A stretch of DNA of 64,000 bases from Sagittula marina. GTDB lineage: Bacteria; Pseudomonadota; Alphaproteobacteria; Rhodobacterales; Rhodobacteraceae. The translations under genes were made by a program, and so were the position numbers. Below the pieces are notes generated by a model, which searched no databases, had not been told where the DNA came from, and worked only from the letters and a program-made list of their open reading frames with translations. The stretch lies in NCBI RefSeq assembly GCF_014196795.1, contig NZ_JACIEJ010000009.1, forward strand, positions 124,001-188,000, given 5' to 3'. Below, one piece after another: positions 45,168 to 56,161 of the stretch (the first letter of the stretch is position 1; each line of letters begins with the position of its first letter).

Positions 45168-45921
45168 GCGCCCGAACCTTCTGATCCTTGGCGGCACCAC
45201 CGAAGCGCGCCATCTGTGCAAGGCCGTGGCTGCAGCCGGTCTGCAGGGCACCGTGTCCATGGCGGGCCGGGTGGAGCGGCCCGCGCCGCAAGAGCTGCCC
45301 ATGCGCGTCGGCGGTTTCGGCGGTGCCGATGGTCTGGCGGGATACCTGCGAAAGGCCAGCATCACGCATATAGTCGATGCCACCCATCCCTTTGCCGCGC
45401 AGATGAGCGTGAACGCCATTGAGGCCGCAGCCTTGACCGGCGTGCCGTTGATAGCCCTGACGCGGGTGCCGTGGCGGGCGCAAGCGGATGATCACTGGAC
45501 CCATGTGGCCGGTATAGATGCGGCGGTTGCCGCTTTGGACGGACCGGCGCAGCGTGTGATGTTGGCGGTCGGGCGTATGCATTTGCCCGCCTTTGCCGCC
45601 AATCCGCAGCACAGCTACGTGTTGCGTCTGGTGGATGCCCCGGATGGACCGCTGGGCTTTCCCGATGCTCAGGTTATCGTCGACAGGGGGCCGTTCACCG
45701 TGGGAAACGACCGCGCCTTGTTGCAAAAGCACGACATCGAGCTTGTCGTGTCCAAAAATGCAGGCGGTACCGGTGCACAGGCAAAACTCATCGCCGCCCG
45801 AGACCTCGGGCTGCCGGTGCTGATGATCGACCGTCCCGCCATTCCACAACGGGCCGAAGCGCATTCCATTGAGGCCGTGATGCACTGGCTCGATCATGCG
45901 GGCACGGATCTGGGCGTGTAA
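45166..45921 (+). CDS. cobK: precorrin-6A reductase
   Basis: A 251-residue NADPH-dependent reductase: MRPNLLILGGTTEARHLC at the start, DATHPFAAQMSVNAIEAA near residue 70, DRGPFTVGNDRALLQKHDI and VVSKNAGGTGAQAKL late. It reduces precorrin-6A to 6B before CobL acts. It is the only plus-strand gene in the cob cluster. AAGGAG (45152-45157) lies eight bases before the start and inside cobL. Its 3' end overlaps the convergent cobJ by 28 bases. Confidence 0.94.
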   Translation: MRPNLLILGGTTEARHLCKAVAAAGLQGTVSMAGRVERPAPQELPMRVGGFGGADGLAGYLRKASITHIVDATHPFAAQMSVNAIEAAALTGVPLIALTRVPWRAQADDHWTHVAGIDAAVAALDGPAQRVMLAVGRMHLPAFAANPQHSYVLRLVDAPDGPLGFPDAQVIVDRGPFTVGNDRALLQKHDIELVVSKNAGGTGAQAKLIAARDLGLPVLMIDRPAIPQRAEAHSIEAVMHWLDHAGTDLGV

Positions 45922-46649
45922 ACGATAGGGGCGCGGCCCTTCCGTGCGATGACGCGCGTGTTGGAGGCACCGACGATCACCACCGTGCGCATGTCGGCCA
46001 TCTCGGGTTGGCACTGGGTCAGGGGAACCACGCGGACCTCTTCCTGAGGGGTGGAAACAGCCCGCGCAAAGATGACCGGACGCGCGTCACCGCAGCTTTC
46101 TTGCAGCACCTTGAGCGTCCTTGCGAAGCCTTCGGGCCGGGATTTGGACCGCGGGTTATAAAACGCCATGGCAAAGTCGGCTTCGACCGCCAGACGCAAC
46201 CGCTTTTCGATCAAAGCCCAGGGTTTCAGATTGTCCGACAGGTTGATGGCGCAAAAGTCATGACCCAAGGGCGCGCCTGCACGCGCCGCGGCCGCGAGCA
46301 TGGCCGTGATGCCGGGCAGAACGCGAATATCGAGGTCACGCCAATCCACCGGTCCGTCTTCGACCGCTTCGAAAACAGCCGATGCCATGGCGAACACCCC
46401 AGGATCACCGGAGGAGACAACGACCACCTTGCGCCCTGCGACGGCCATGTCCAGTGCATGTCGGGCCCGGTCGAGCTCGACCCGATTGTCGGAGGGGTGA
46501 AGGGTCAACCCGGCACGTTCGGCCACCCGTGCGACATAAGGAATGTAGCCCACCACATCGGTCGCGTCCGCCAGGGCCGCTTCGACCTCGGGTGTGACCA
46601 GAGTGTCCGCGCCGGGGCCAAGGCCCGCTATGGTCAGGGAGCCGGTCAC
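45894..46649 (-). CDS. cobJ: precorrin-3B C17-methyltransferase
   Basis: A 251-residue methylase that adds C-17 methyl and drives ring contraction. Motifs: TIAGLGPGADTLVTPE, VVVSSGDPGVFAMASAV, VLPGITAMLAAAARAGAPLG (key part) and DFCAINLSDNLKPW, plus AFYNPRSKSRP. I start it at GTG 46649, which overlaps the cobI stop (GTGA) and has GGGAGG five bases before. Last gene of the long riboswitch-controlled operon. Confidence 0.93.
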   Translation of the reverse strand: MTGSLTIAGLGPGADTLVTPEVEAALADATDVVGYIPYVARVAERAGLTLHPSDNRVELDRARHALDMAVAGRKVVVVSSGDPGVFAMASAVFEAVEDGPVDWRDLDIRVLPGITAMLAAAARAGAPLGHDFCAINLSDNLKPWALIEKRLRLAVEADFAMAFYNPRSKSRPEGFARTLKVLQESCGDARPVIFARAVSTPQEEVRVVPLTQCQPEMADMRTVVIVGASNTRVIARKGRAPIVYTPRSVPA

Positions 46650-47389
46650 GGGCGCCTCCCGTTGCCATGCACGACAATGATCGAAAAGTATGGCGTGACG
46701 CGATCCCCGGCCTCCGAGAGCTTTTGCACGGATTGATCGGGCATGGCGGCATGTTCGATCAGCCACGCGGCATCATAACGACCCGCCGCACGCAAGGCCT
46801 CGCGCACCTTTTCGATGTTGCGACCGATCTTCATGATGACCAGCGCATCAGACGCCGCCATCTGCGCCACCAGCGCATCGTGCGGCAGGGTGCCCATCAG
46901 CACGGTGAGCACATCGTCGCCCCATGTGATCGGCAGCCCGGTCGCGGTCCAGGCCGCGCTCATCCCCGTGATTGCGGGAACGACGTGCACGGGGCAGTCG
47001 TCCTTCAAACGCGTGTACAGGTGCATGAAGGAGCCGTAGAAAAACGGGTCACCTTCGCTGACCACAACGACCTCCTGTCCGGCATCAGACAGGCTGCGCA
47101 GGTGGGCGGCACTGTCTTCGTAGAACGCCGACAGCAGCGCATTGTAGCGCGGATCGCTCAGCGGAATTTCGGTTGTCACCGGATATTCCATCGCGATTTC
47201 AGTAACGTCCGGGCGCAGCATCCCGTCAAGGATGCGCCGCGCCTGTCCGCTGCGTCCCGCTTTGCGGAAATAGGCCACGTGGCTGGCATTGCGCAGCAGG
47301 CGATCGGCGCGCACCGACATCAGATCAGGATCACCGGGGCCAAGGCCGACACCCCAGATCGTACCTTTCTGGATCATCTGAACGTTCAT
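46646..47389 (-). CDS. cobI: precorrin-2 C20-methyltransferase
   Basis: A 247-residue methylase with WGVGLGPGDPDLMSVRADRL, VVVSEGDPFFYGSFMHLYTRL and VVPAITGMSAAWTATGLP, the usual CobI signatures. It adds the C-20 methyl to precorrin-2. ATG 47389 overlaps the cobH stop. Homologous frames continue upstream only by chance. Confidence 0.94.
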   Translation of the reverse strand: MNVQMIQKGTIWGVGLGPGDPDLMSVRADRLLRNASHVAYFRKAGRSGQARRILDGMLRPDVTEIAMEYPVTTEIPLSDPRYNALLSAFYEDSAAHLRSLSDAGQEVVVVSEGDPFFYGSFMHLYTRLKDDCPVHVVPAITGMSAAWTATGLPITWGDDVLTVLMGTLPHDALVAQMAASDALVIMKIGRNIEKVREALRAAGRYDAAWLIEHAAMPDQSVQKLSEAGDRVTPYFSIIVVHGNGRRP

Positions 47390-48015
47390 TCTGCGCGACT
47401 TGCGATGGCGTTGACCGCTGCAACGGTGATGGCGCTGCCGCCCAGACGGCCTTCGACGATACAGCAGGGCACGGGTTGATCGGCCCACAACGCATCCTTG
47501 CTTTCGCGTGCGCCGACAAAGCCAACCGGGCAGCCGATGATGGCCGCCGGACGCGGACATGCCGGATCTTCCAGCATGTTGAGCAGATGGAAAAGCGCCG
47601 TAGGCGCATTGCCGATGGCCACCAGCGCACCCTCCAGATGGGGGCGCCACAGCTCCAAAGCAGCGGCAGAGCGGGTGTTGCCCATGGCGCGCGCGCGGTC
47701 GTGGATGCCCTCTGCGTGCAGGGTACACAGCACCTCGTTTCCGGCGGGCAGGCGGGTTCGGGTCACACCTTCGGACACCATGCGCGCATCGCACAGGATC
47801 GGCGCGCCTTTGGCCAGAGCGGCTCGGGCGGTTGTGGCAAAGCCTTTGGAAAAGCGGATGTGACGTTCCAGTCCCACCATGCCGGCGGCGTGGATCATGC
47901 GGACGGCGATGGGTTCCTCCTCCGCGTCAAAGCGCGCGAGGTCGGCCTCTGACCGAATGGTGGCAAAGCTTTCGGCATAGATGGCCGCGCCGTCTTTTTC
48001 ATAATCATAGGGCAT
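47386..48015 (-). CDS. cobH: precorrin-8X methylmutase
   Basis: A 209-residue CbiC/CobH enzyme that moves the C-11 methyl to C-12 to give hydrogenobyrinate. MPYDYEKDGAAIYAESFATI opens the protein; the catalytic His is expected in RMIHAAGM, and GFVGARESKDALW is conserved. Its ATG follows the cobG stop directly, with no gap. Confidence 0.94.
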   Translation of the reverse strand: MPYDYEKDGAAIYAESFATIRSEADLARFDAEEEPIAVRMIHAAGMVGLERHIRFSKGFATTARAALAKGAPILCDARMVSEGVTRTRLPAGNEVLCTLHAEGIHDRARAMGNTRSAAALELWRPHLEGALVAIGNAPTALFHLLNMLEDPACPRPAAIIGCPVGFVGARESKDALWADQPVPCCIVEGRLGGSAITVAAVNAIASRAE

Positions 48016-49143
48016 TCAGGCGGTTCCGATCAGATCAGGTAGGTCGTGCGGTAAAAGGCCGGCGGCGGCGGGTGGATCCCAGGGGGTGCCGTCACGGATC
48101 AGGTCGAACCGCCCCGACCTGCCCGTCAGCGTGACGTCGGCTTTTCCTGGTCGTGCGCATCCCTTGGCACAGCCAGACACATGAAGAGTGCCCCCCACGC
48201 TGCCCGCCAGACGCATGGCCAGATCGCGTGTCTCGACAGTGGCCTGAGGACAAAACGGCGCCCCCGGACAGGCATGTATCCGAAGCAACGGGTGGTCCGG
48301 GGCGGTGATGAAGGGGGCAATGTCGGGAACCGTTGTGGCGACCCGGATCAGACGATGCGGCAGCAGGCGCAGTTCGGTCAGACGGGCCGCCTGTATCAGC
48401 CGGATCAGATCCCGCGCAGGAATGTTGCCGAATGGCACGCCGAAGGTTGTTGCGTCATTGTCGCGCCCTGGAGCCAGTGGTTTGGTAACGGCACGCGGCG
48501 TGCAGGATTGCCATTTGTCCGGAAGGGAGACCTGCCGCAGATGACGCGCCATGCGTCCGGCCGACTTGCCCCCGGTGGCGTTGAACCATAGCAGCGCGTC
48601 CTTCACGGCGGACATGGCGTTTCTTTCGTCGATCCGCCATCCTTTTGCGGCTCCGTCCAGTCGCAACATCAAATGCCCATCACCATCACGCTCGAAGCGC
48701 AGATCGGCGGAAGCATCGCTGAGGCAGGGCGATCGCCCGGTGTCCACCGCATATCCCATCTTTTCCGGCAGATCCGGAAAGTCGGGAATGGCCTTCGCCA
48801 AAGCGTCATGCAGCCGATACGTCTGATCACCGCTGACCCAGTCCGGCGGCATCAGGATATTCCGACGGCCCTCTGTCTGCGGGTCCGCGTCAAGCAGGTC
48901 GATGTCCCACAACGCGCGGAGCAAGTCCTGATGCCTGTCAGCCGCGACGCCTCGGATTTGCACGTTCGCCCGGCTGGTCAGGTCGAGCATGCCGTTGCCA
49001 AATTCCTCGGCCAGTGCACAAAGCGCCAGCGCTTGTTGATCTGTCAGGCAAGCCCGGAACGGGCGCACACGCACCACCAGCCCATCGCCGGAGGCCATCG
49101 GACGGTGTGCGCCGGGGCACCAGCCTTTGACCTCTGCCGTCAT
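48016..49143 (-). CDS. cobG: precorrin-3B synthase
   Basis: A 375-residue Fe-S/siroheme-like reductase-fold monooxygenase that hydroxylates precorrin-3A with O2, marking the aerobic pathway. The cluster-binding Cys residues lie in HACPGAPFCPQATVETRDLA (key part CPGAPFC) and SGCAKGCARPGKAD. It begins MTAEVKGWCPGAHRPMASGDG, the normal start. It overlaps cobN by four bases. Confidence 0.93.
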   Translation of the reverse strand: MTAEVKGWCPGAHRPMASGDGLVVRVRPFRACLTDQQALALCALAEEFGNGMLDLTSRANVQIRGVAADRHQDLLRALWDIDLLDADPQTEGRRNILMPPDWVSGDQTYRLHDALAKAIPDFPDLPEKMGYAVDTGRSPCLSDASADLRFERDGDGHLMLRLDGAAKGWRIDERNAMSAVKDALLWFNATGGKSAGRMARHLRQVSLPDKWQSCTPRAVTKPLAPGRDNDATTFGVPFGNIPARDLIRLIQAARLTELRLLPHRLIRVATTVPDIAPFITAPDHPLLRIHACPGAPFCPQATVETRDLAMRLAGSVGGTLHVSGCAKGCARPGKADVTLTGRSGRFDLIRDGTPWDPPAAAGLLPHDLPDLIGTA

Positions 49144-52100
49144 GCGCCTGCCTCCTGCACCTTGGCCAGGACGGAATTGCGCCGGGTCTGCCAGAGCCCC
49201 GCATCAAGCAAGGAGCGGAACGTGGCCTGCATGGCTGTGTGGGCCTGCGGGTTGCTATGCGCCAGAAAGGCGTCTGTTTCCGGATCGCCCAAGGTAGCGT
49301 CGTGATAGGCATCAAAGAGATGTGGACCGACTGCCCCGGCGAGTTGCGCAAACTTGGCCATATGATCGAGGGTCGCGGCAATTTCGGCGGCGCCCCGAAA
49401 CCCATGCGCCCGCATCCCTGCTATCCAGTCCGGGTTGGCGGCCCGGGCGCGGACCACGCGAGCGACTTCCTCAGGCAGCAGCCGCGCACGTGGTGTATCC
49501 GGCGCGGTGTTGTCCAGGTGATACAGCTTGGCCTTTCCGCCTGCCACGGATTGAGCGGCGGCAAAGCCCGCCTCATGTGCCGCATAATCCGCCGCAAGCA
49601 AAAGATCGGTTTCCGGCAAATCCTGCAGGTGAACAAAGCTGTCAGCTTGTGCCACCCGTTCCTGCAACCCTGCCATATCCCGTGTGGCTGTTTCGCCGTC
49701 GAGCGCCCATGCCGATGCATCAAGCCAAGCCTGACCTGCCTGCGCGCGAGCATCGGGCGCAAAGCTGTCGAGTGTAGCCCCAAACCCCAGACCGAAGTGG
49801 CCAGGCCGAGGTCCGTAAACCCGCGCGGTCTGCTCCGCTCCTGCATAGGGGTTCCAGTCCGACGCCTCGTCGCGCGCAGACAGCGCCCGAATGGCCTGCG
49901 CGAACAAGGCAGACAACGTGGGAAAGACATCCCTGAACAGACCGGACACCCGAAGGGTCACGTCGATGCGCGGGCGGTCAAGCTCCGCGATAGGCAGGAC
50001 TTCGATGCCGGAGACACGCTCCGACCCCGCGTCCCAGACCGGGCGAACCCCCAGCAGGGACAGCGCCATGGCGAACTCTTCTCCGGCGGTGCGCATGGTG
50101 GCGGACCCCCAAAGATCGACCACCAGCCCTCGCGGCCAATCGCCCTCGTCCTGAAGGTGCCGCCGCATCAACTCTTCGCCCAGCTTGACGCCTTGGGCAT
50201 AGGCGGCGCGCGTCGGAACCGCGCGCGGATCGGTGGTGAACAGATTGCGCCCGGTGGGCAGGACATCAGTCCGCCCGCGATAGGGGGACCCGGATGGCCC
50301 GGGCGCGATGCGCCTGCCGTCCAACGCGTCCAACAGGGCGGCGCGTTCTGCTGTAGCGCTGGCAGCGTGCGCGTCACAGGATGCACGGCCCCAGGTATGC
50401 AGCCCATCGCCGAACTGGCTTTCCTTGATATCACAGACGAACCGATCAATGCGGGTGATCGCCTCTGCCGCGCAGGACGCGCCATCAAGGCCCAGATCCT
50501 GTTCGACGCCAATCATGCGGGCTTCTGTACGAATATCGTCCTGAAGCCGATCCCGTCGTTGGGGATCAAGCCCATCGGCGGTGGAAAACTCATCCAGCAG
50601 GCTTTCAAGGCGGATCAGCCGGTCCGGGGTCTCACTTTGCCGAAGCGGTGGTGGCACATGGCCCAGAGTGAGCGCGCCGATGCGCCGCTTTGCCTGTGCC
50701 GCTTCGCCGGGGTCGTTGACGATGAAAGGATAGAGGACGGGCAAAGCGCCGGTCAGAACCTCCGGCCAGCAGGTTCCGGACAGGGCCGCAGATTTGCCGG
50801 GTAACCATTCCAACGTGCCATGTGCACCGATATGAACCAAAGCGTCCGCCGCGCCTTGCAGCCAAAGATAGAATGCGACGTAGGCGTGGCGCGGGGTGCG
50901 GGACAGATCGTGATAGTCATCATCGCGCCGTGTGGGCGTTCCGCGCTCCGGTTGCAGCGCGACCACGGAATTGCCCACTCTCAGCCCTGCGAAATGAAAG
51001 GCGCCATCGTGAACGTTTGCGTCATCCTCCGGCGCGCCCCAGTCGGTTGCCAAACGGTCCTGAAGACATTTCGGCAGACGCTGCAGGTTGGCGCTGTAGT
51101 CCGCAACAGGCAAGGCAAACGCTTGATCCTGAAGCTGTTTCTCTAACCCGACGACTGCATTCGGCAGATCGTACCCTGCGGCGTTGAGGTCTTCCAGGAT
51201 CGATTGGGCCGAGGCGAGAGCATCGAGTCCAACCGCGTGGCCCAAATTCCAGTCTTTGCCGGGATAAGTGGACAGCAAAAGCGCGACACGGCGTTCGTGC
51301 ACGGGCTTCGCCCCCAGCGCCACCCAGCTGGCGATCCGCGCGACGGCGGCCTCGATGCGGTCCGTGTAGGCCTCGTGTGTATGTCGGGAGAACTGCAGAT
51401 CGGCGTCGCGCTCGCCCGGCTCCTTGAAAGAGATAACGCCCCCTGTCAGCCGCCCGTCCACTTCGGGCAGCACCACATGCATCGCCAGGTCGGCGGGGGA
51501 CAGGCCGCGATCGGACTCGGCCCATGCCATTCGCGTCGATGTGGCCAGCGTCACCTGAAACACCGGCACACCGCCTGCATCGAGCGGCGACGTCCCGGAC
51601 GCGCCCTTGCCGCTGAACGCGGTGGCATTGACGATGGCGCTCGGCTCATAACCGCGAACCTGACGCGCCAGCCAGGCGCTCGCCTCCGGGGCCTTGAGCG
51701 AGGGCGCAAACAGCGCACGAACGTGATGGCCCTTGGCGCGGAAGCTGTTGAAAAGGGCCGCGATGGGCGCAAGATCTGCCGCCACGAGGTATGAGCGATA
51801 AAACACGATAAGGATGCGCGGCGCGTCCGATACCGGCATGTCGGCCAAGGGACAAACGACGCCGTTCTCCGGAGTCCACGCGCCGACTTGCGGCATGGAT
51901 TTGCTGCCACGCACAGGGCTGGCATAGAACCCGGCCGCAAGCGCCATTTGCGCCAGGGCAGCCTGCGCGGCAACTTCGCCGCCAGCGTCGCACAAATCCT
52001 TCAGCCGTCGCAGCGTCGAGACGGGCAGGGTCGAGACACGATCCAGCCTCTCATCGGCGCGCCCATCCGCTGGCAGCACGGCGACTGCGATGCCCTTGTC

Positions 52101-52424
52101 TTTCGCAAGACGCAGCACCTGTTGGACGCCGTACTCCCAGTAGGGCAATCCGCCAATCAGACGGATCAGGACACCCTTGGCCCCGGCAAGTGTATTGTCC
52201 ACGTACGTGTCGACCGACAGCGGATGCCGCAGGGCAGACAGGTTGGCAAGCCGCAGGCTGGGCAGCCGTCCCTCAGGACCGCCGCCTCGTCGCCACCCGG
52301 CGGCAAATGCCCCGAGATCACTGTCGGAAAAGGACAGCACCACAAGATCCGCAGGGCTTTGGCCCATATCGGTCGGTGTGGCGGTCTCTTCCAGACCGTG
52401 ACTTTCGCGGAAAACGACGTGCAT
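49140..52424 (-). CDS. cobN: cobaltochelatase subunit CobN
   Basis: A 1094-residue CobN/magnesium-chelatase H-type subunit, which binds hydrogenobyrinate diamide and, with CobS and CobT, inserts cobalt. Landmarks are GAKGVLIRLIGGLPYWEYG near residue 85, HIGAHGTLEWLPGKSAALS near 540 and PRGLVVDLWGSATMRTAGEE near 775. It seems complete. CobS and CobT are not in this window. Ten bases separate it from cobW upstream. Confidence 0.93.
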   Translation of the reverse strand: MHVVFRESHGLEETATPTDMGQSPADLVVLSFSDSDLGAFAAGWRRGGGPEGRLPSLRLANLSALRHPLSVDTYVDNTLAGAKGVLIRLIGGLPYWEYGVQQVLRLAKDKGIAVAVLPADGRADERLDRVSTLPVSTLRRLKDLCDAGGEVAAQAALAQMALAAGFYASPVRGSKSMPQVGAWTPENGVVCPLADMPVSDAPRILIVFYRSYLVAADLAPIAALFNSFRAKGHHVRALFAPSLKAPEASAWLARQVRGYEPSAIVNATAFSGKGASGTSPLDAGGVPVFQVTLATSTRMAWAESDRGLSPADLAMHVVLPEVDGRLTGGVISFKEPGERDADLQFSRHTHEAYTDRIEAAVARIASWVALGAKPVHERRVALLLSTYPGKDWNLGHAVGLDALASAQSILEDLNAAGYDLPNAVVGLEKQLQDQAFALPVADYSANLQRLPKCLQDRLATDWGAPEDDANVHDGAFHFAGLRVGNSVVALQPERGTPTRRDDDYHDLSRTPRHAYVAFYLWLQGAADALVHIGAHGTLEWLPGKSAALSGTCWPEVLTGALPVLYPFIVNDPGEAAQAKRRIGALTLGHVPPPLRQSETPDRLIRLESLLDEFSTADGLDPQRRDRLQDDIRTEARMIGVEQDLGLDGASCAAEAITRIDRFVCDIKESQFGDGLHTWGRASCDAHAASATAERAALLDALDGRRIAPGPSGSPYRGRTDVLPTGRNLFTTDPRAVPTRAAYAQGVKLGEELMRRHLQDEGDWPRGLVVDLWGSATMRTAGEEFAMALSLLGVRPVWDAGSERVSGIEVLPIAELDRPRIDVTLRVSGLFRDVFPTLSALFAQAIRALSARDEASDWNPYAGAEQTARVYGPRPGHFGLGFGATLDSFAPDARAQAGQAWLDASAWALDGETATRDMAGLQERVAQADSFVHLQDLPETDLLLAADYAAHEAGFAAAQSVAGGKAKLYHLDNTAPDTPRARLLPEEVARVVRARAANPDWIAGMRAHGFRGAAEIAATLDHMAKFAQLAGAVGPHLFDAYHDATLGDPETDAFLAHSNPQAHTAMQATFRSLLDAGLWQTRRNSVLAKVQEAGA

Positions 52425-52433
52425 GAGAGTGCG

Positions 52434-53489
52434 CTACTGAGCGAGTTGTGGGGCAGGGGTCAGGGCCGCGCCAATGACCTGCGCGTCGATGTTGTCATGT
52501 TCAGCAATCACGACCAGCCTGCCCTGTCGCGGCTCATCCCGTCGCCAGGCGCGATCAAACTGGTGCCGCACGCGACCGCCTACAGCCTGCACCAGAAGGC
52601 GCATCGGTTTGCCCGCCACGGAGGCGTATCCCTTCACCCGCAGGATGTTGTGATCCCGCGCAAGTCCTTCGATGGCGGTCACAAGCTGCGCCGGGTCCGC
52701 CAGTTCGGGGATGTCCACAACGATGGACTCGAAATCATCATGCTCGTGGTCGTCATGATCGTCGTGATGAGACGGGCGCGCAGCAATGTCATCCTCTGCC
52801 GCAGCACCAAGACCAAGGATCACGCGCGGGTCCACGGCGCCTTCGGCGACCTCGACCACTGGCAGCGCGCGCGGCGTGTCCTGCGCGATCCGGGCCATTG
52901 CCTTTGCCACACCATCAGGTCCGGCAAGGTCGGGCTTGGTCAACAAGATGATGTCCGCGCAGGCGATCTGATCCGCGAAAACTTCCGACAGAGGGGTGTC
53001 GTGATCGAGGCTGTCATCTGCCAGGCGCTGCGCGTCGACCGCTGCAACATTCGGCGCAAATCGCCCGGCGGCCACTGCCTCTGCATCGGCGAGCGCGATT
53101 ACCCCGTCCACAGTGATACGCGACCGGATGTCTGGCCAGTCAAAGGCCTTCAGCAGCGGCTTCGGCAGGGCGAGGCCGGATGTCTCGATCAGGATATGAT
53201 CGGGACGCGGCTCCAGCGCCATCAGTGCCTCGATCGTGGGGATGAAGTCATCCGCAACGGTGCAGCAAATGCAACCGTTTGCCAGCTCCATGATGTTTTC
53301 CGCCGGACAGTCGGGCAGGGCGCAGCCCTTGAGGATCTCGCCATCCACACCCACATCGCCGAATTCGTTGACAACGACAGCCAGCCGGCGCCCGCCGGGG
53401 TTTTGCAGCAGGTGGGAAATCAGGGTCGTTTTGCCAGACCCCAGAAATCCCGTGATCACGGTGACGGGTAGCTTTGAAAGTTCGGTCAT
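52434..53489 (-). CDS. cobW: CobW, COG0523 GTPase (cobalt chaperone)
   Basis: A 351-residue G3E GTPase: P-loop TGFLGSGKTTLISHLL, the metal motif NGCICCTV (Cys-X-Cys-Cys) and the LLTKPDL nucleotide-specificity motif. A His/Asp-rich segment (SHHDDHDDHEHDD) near residue 245 and a C-terminal CobW domain follow. It probably delivers Co2+ for CobN. It begins one base after the DUF1636 gene stop. Confidence 0.94.
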   Translation of the reverse strand: MTELSKLPVTVITGFLGSGKTTLISHLLQNPGGRRLAVVVNEFGDVGVDGEILKGCALPDCPAENIMELANGCICCTVADDFIPTIEALMALEPRPDHILIETSGLALPKPLLKAFDWPDIRSRITVDGVIALADAEAVAAGRFAPNVAAVDAQRLADDSLDHDTPLSEVFADQIACADIILLTKPDLAGPDGVAKAMARIAQDTPRALPVVEVAEGAVDPRVILGLGAAAEDDIAARPSHHDDHDDHEHDDFESIVVDIPELADPAQLVTAIEGLARDHNILRVKGYASVAGKPMRLLVQAVGGRVRHQFDRAWRRDEPRQGRLVVIAEHDNIDAQVIGAALTPAPQLAQ

Positions 53490-53490
53490 G

Positions 53491-53889
53491 TCAGGCGTCC
53501 TCGGGCATGGAAACAGGGGGGATACGGGCGATGCAATTGCGTTTGAAATGCTCCGGGCGTTGCCGCCACGGGATGATGCCTTCAGCGCTTTCGTGATATT
53601 GCGCGGCACCATCGAGGATCATGTCCGGATGCACCTCTGGATCGACGCGGCCAAAAACATAGGTCCAGCGGGCATCGCCTCCGCGCAGCGCGATGGTGCA
53701 GCCATGGTCACAGTTCTGAAGGCATTCGACAGGCGTGACGGTCAGGCCCTCGGGACAGGGGCGGCTGGCGATCTCGTCAAACAACATCTGTCCGGGGCGT
53801 CGCGCGTCGGCAGGTAGGTCCTGTCCGCATCGACATTTGATGCAGACCAGAAGCTCTGCGCGCGGCTGAACTGAGCCAGCTGTGGTCAT
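53491..53889 (-). CDS. DUF1636 family metal/Fe-S-binding protein, copy 2
   Basis: A 132-residue paralogue of the protein at 26671-27090, with ELLVCIKCRCGQDL near the start and PVECLQNCDHGCTIALRGG in the middle. The late segment WTYVFGRVDPEV matches YLFGDIDPAT of copy 1. Its function is unknown; the Cys spacing suggests a [2Fe-2S] or metal site. First gene behind riboswitch 3 and directly before cobW. Confidence 0.85.
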   Translation of the reverse strand: MTTAGSVQPRAELLVCIKCRCGQDLPADARRPGQMLFDEIASRPCPEGLTVTPVECLQNCDHGCTIALRGGDARWTYVFGRVDPEVHPDMILDGAAQYHESAEGIIPWRQRPEHFKRNCIARIPPVSMPEDA

Positions 53890-53998
53890 ATCCTCGGTCC
53901 CATTTTGTATGGGACGCGGGTCAGATGGCGGAAGAGTCCTGTTGCCAGGGCGCACTCCGTCACCGGAACACCCCGTCCGGTTACACTCGGTTTGCGTT

Positions 53999-54175
53999 GG
54001 CAGGTCTCCCGGCTTGCGGATATCGGGCCTCAGGCCCGGCGGCGGTCCTGCCTTCCCGGCTTCCGCCAGTGGCTTTGGACAACCTTTCCGGTCACGGTCG
54101 CGGGGGCGGCTGTGCTTAACCCTCCAGAGTAGAGGGCCGCACATTCCCTTTTCACCTGTTCTCACAGGCACCAAC
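53999..54175 (-). promoter_or_regulatory. cobalamin riboswitch 3 (cobW-cobN operon leader)
   Basis: On the minus strand: TGCCTGTGAGAACAGG, AAAAGGGAATGTGCGG, the GCGACCGTGACCGG region, a GCCACTGGCGG core, and the B12 box AGCCGGGAGACCTGCC at 54014-53999. It precedes DUF1636-cobW-cobN-cobG-cobH-cobI-cobJ. It lies between bluB (ending at 54270) and the DUF1636 gene. Confidence 0.92.
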
Positions 54176-54269
54176 ACACGTGCAATTGGTTCGAAACTGA
54201 TGCGCTTGTCAATCGGGGTGTCGGAGATTTTTTCGTTGATCCTGCAACCTGTCGACACGATCGGTTGTG

Positions 54270-56161
<1,892 letters not shown>

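Noticed and set aside
49239-50804. Very long plus-strand frame opposite cobN (also 51888-53471)
   Set aside because: These are antisense shadows typical of high-GC genes. The CobN and CobW frames carry all recognisable motifs.
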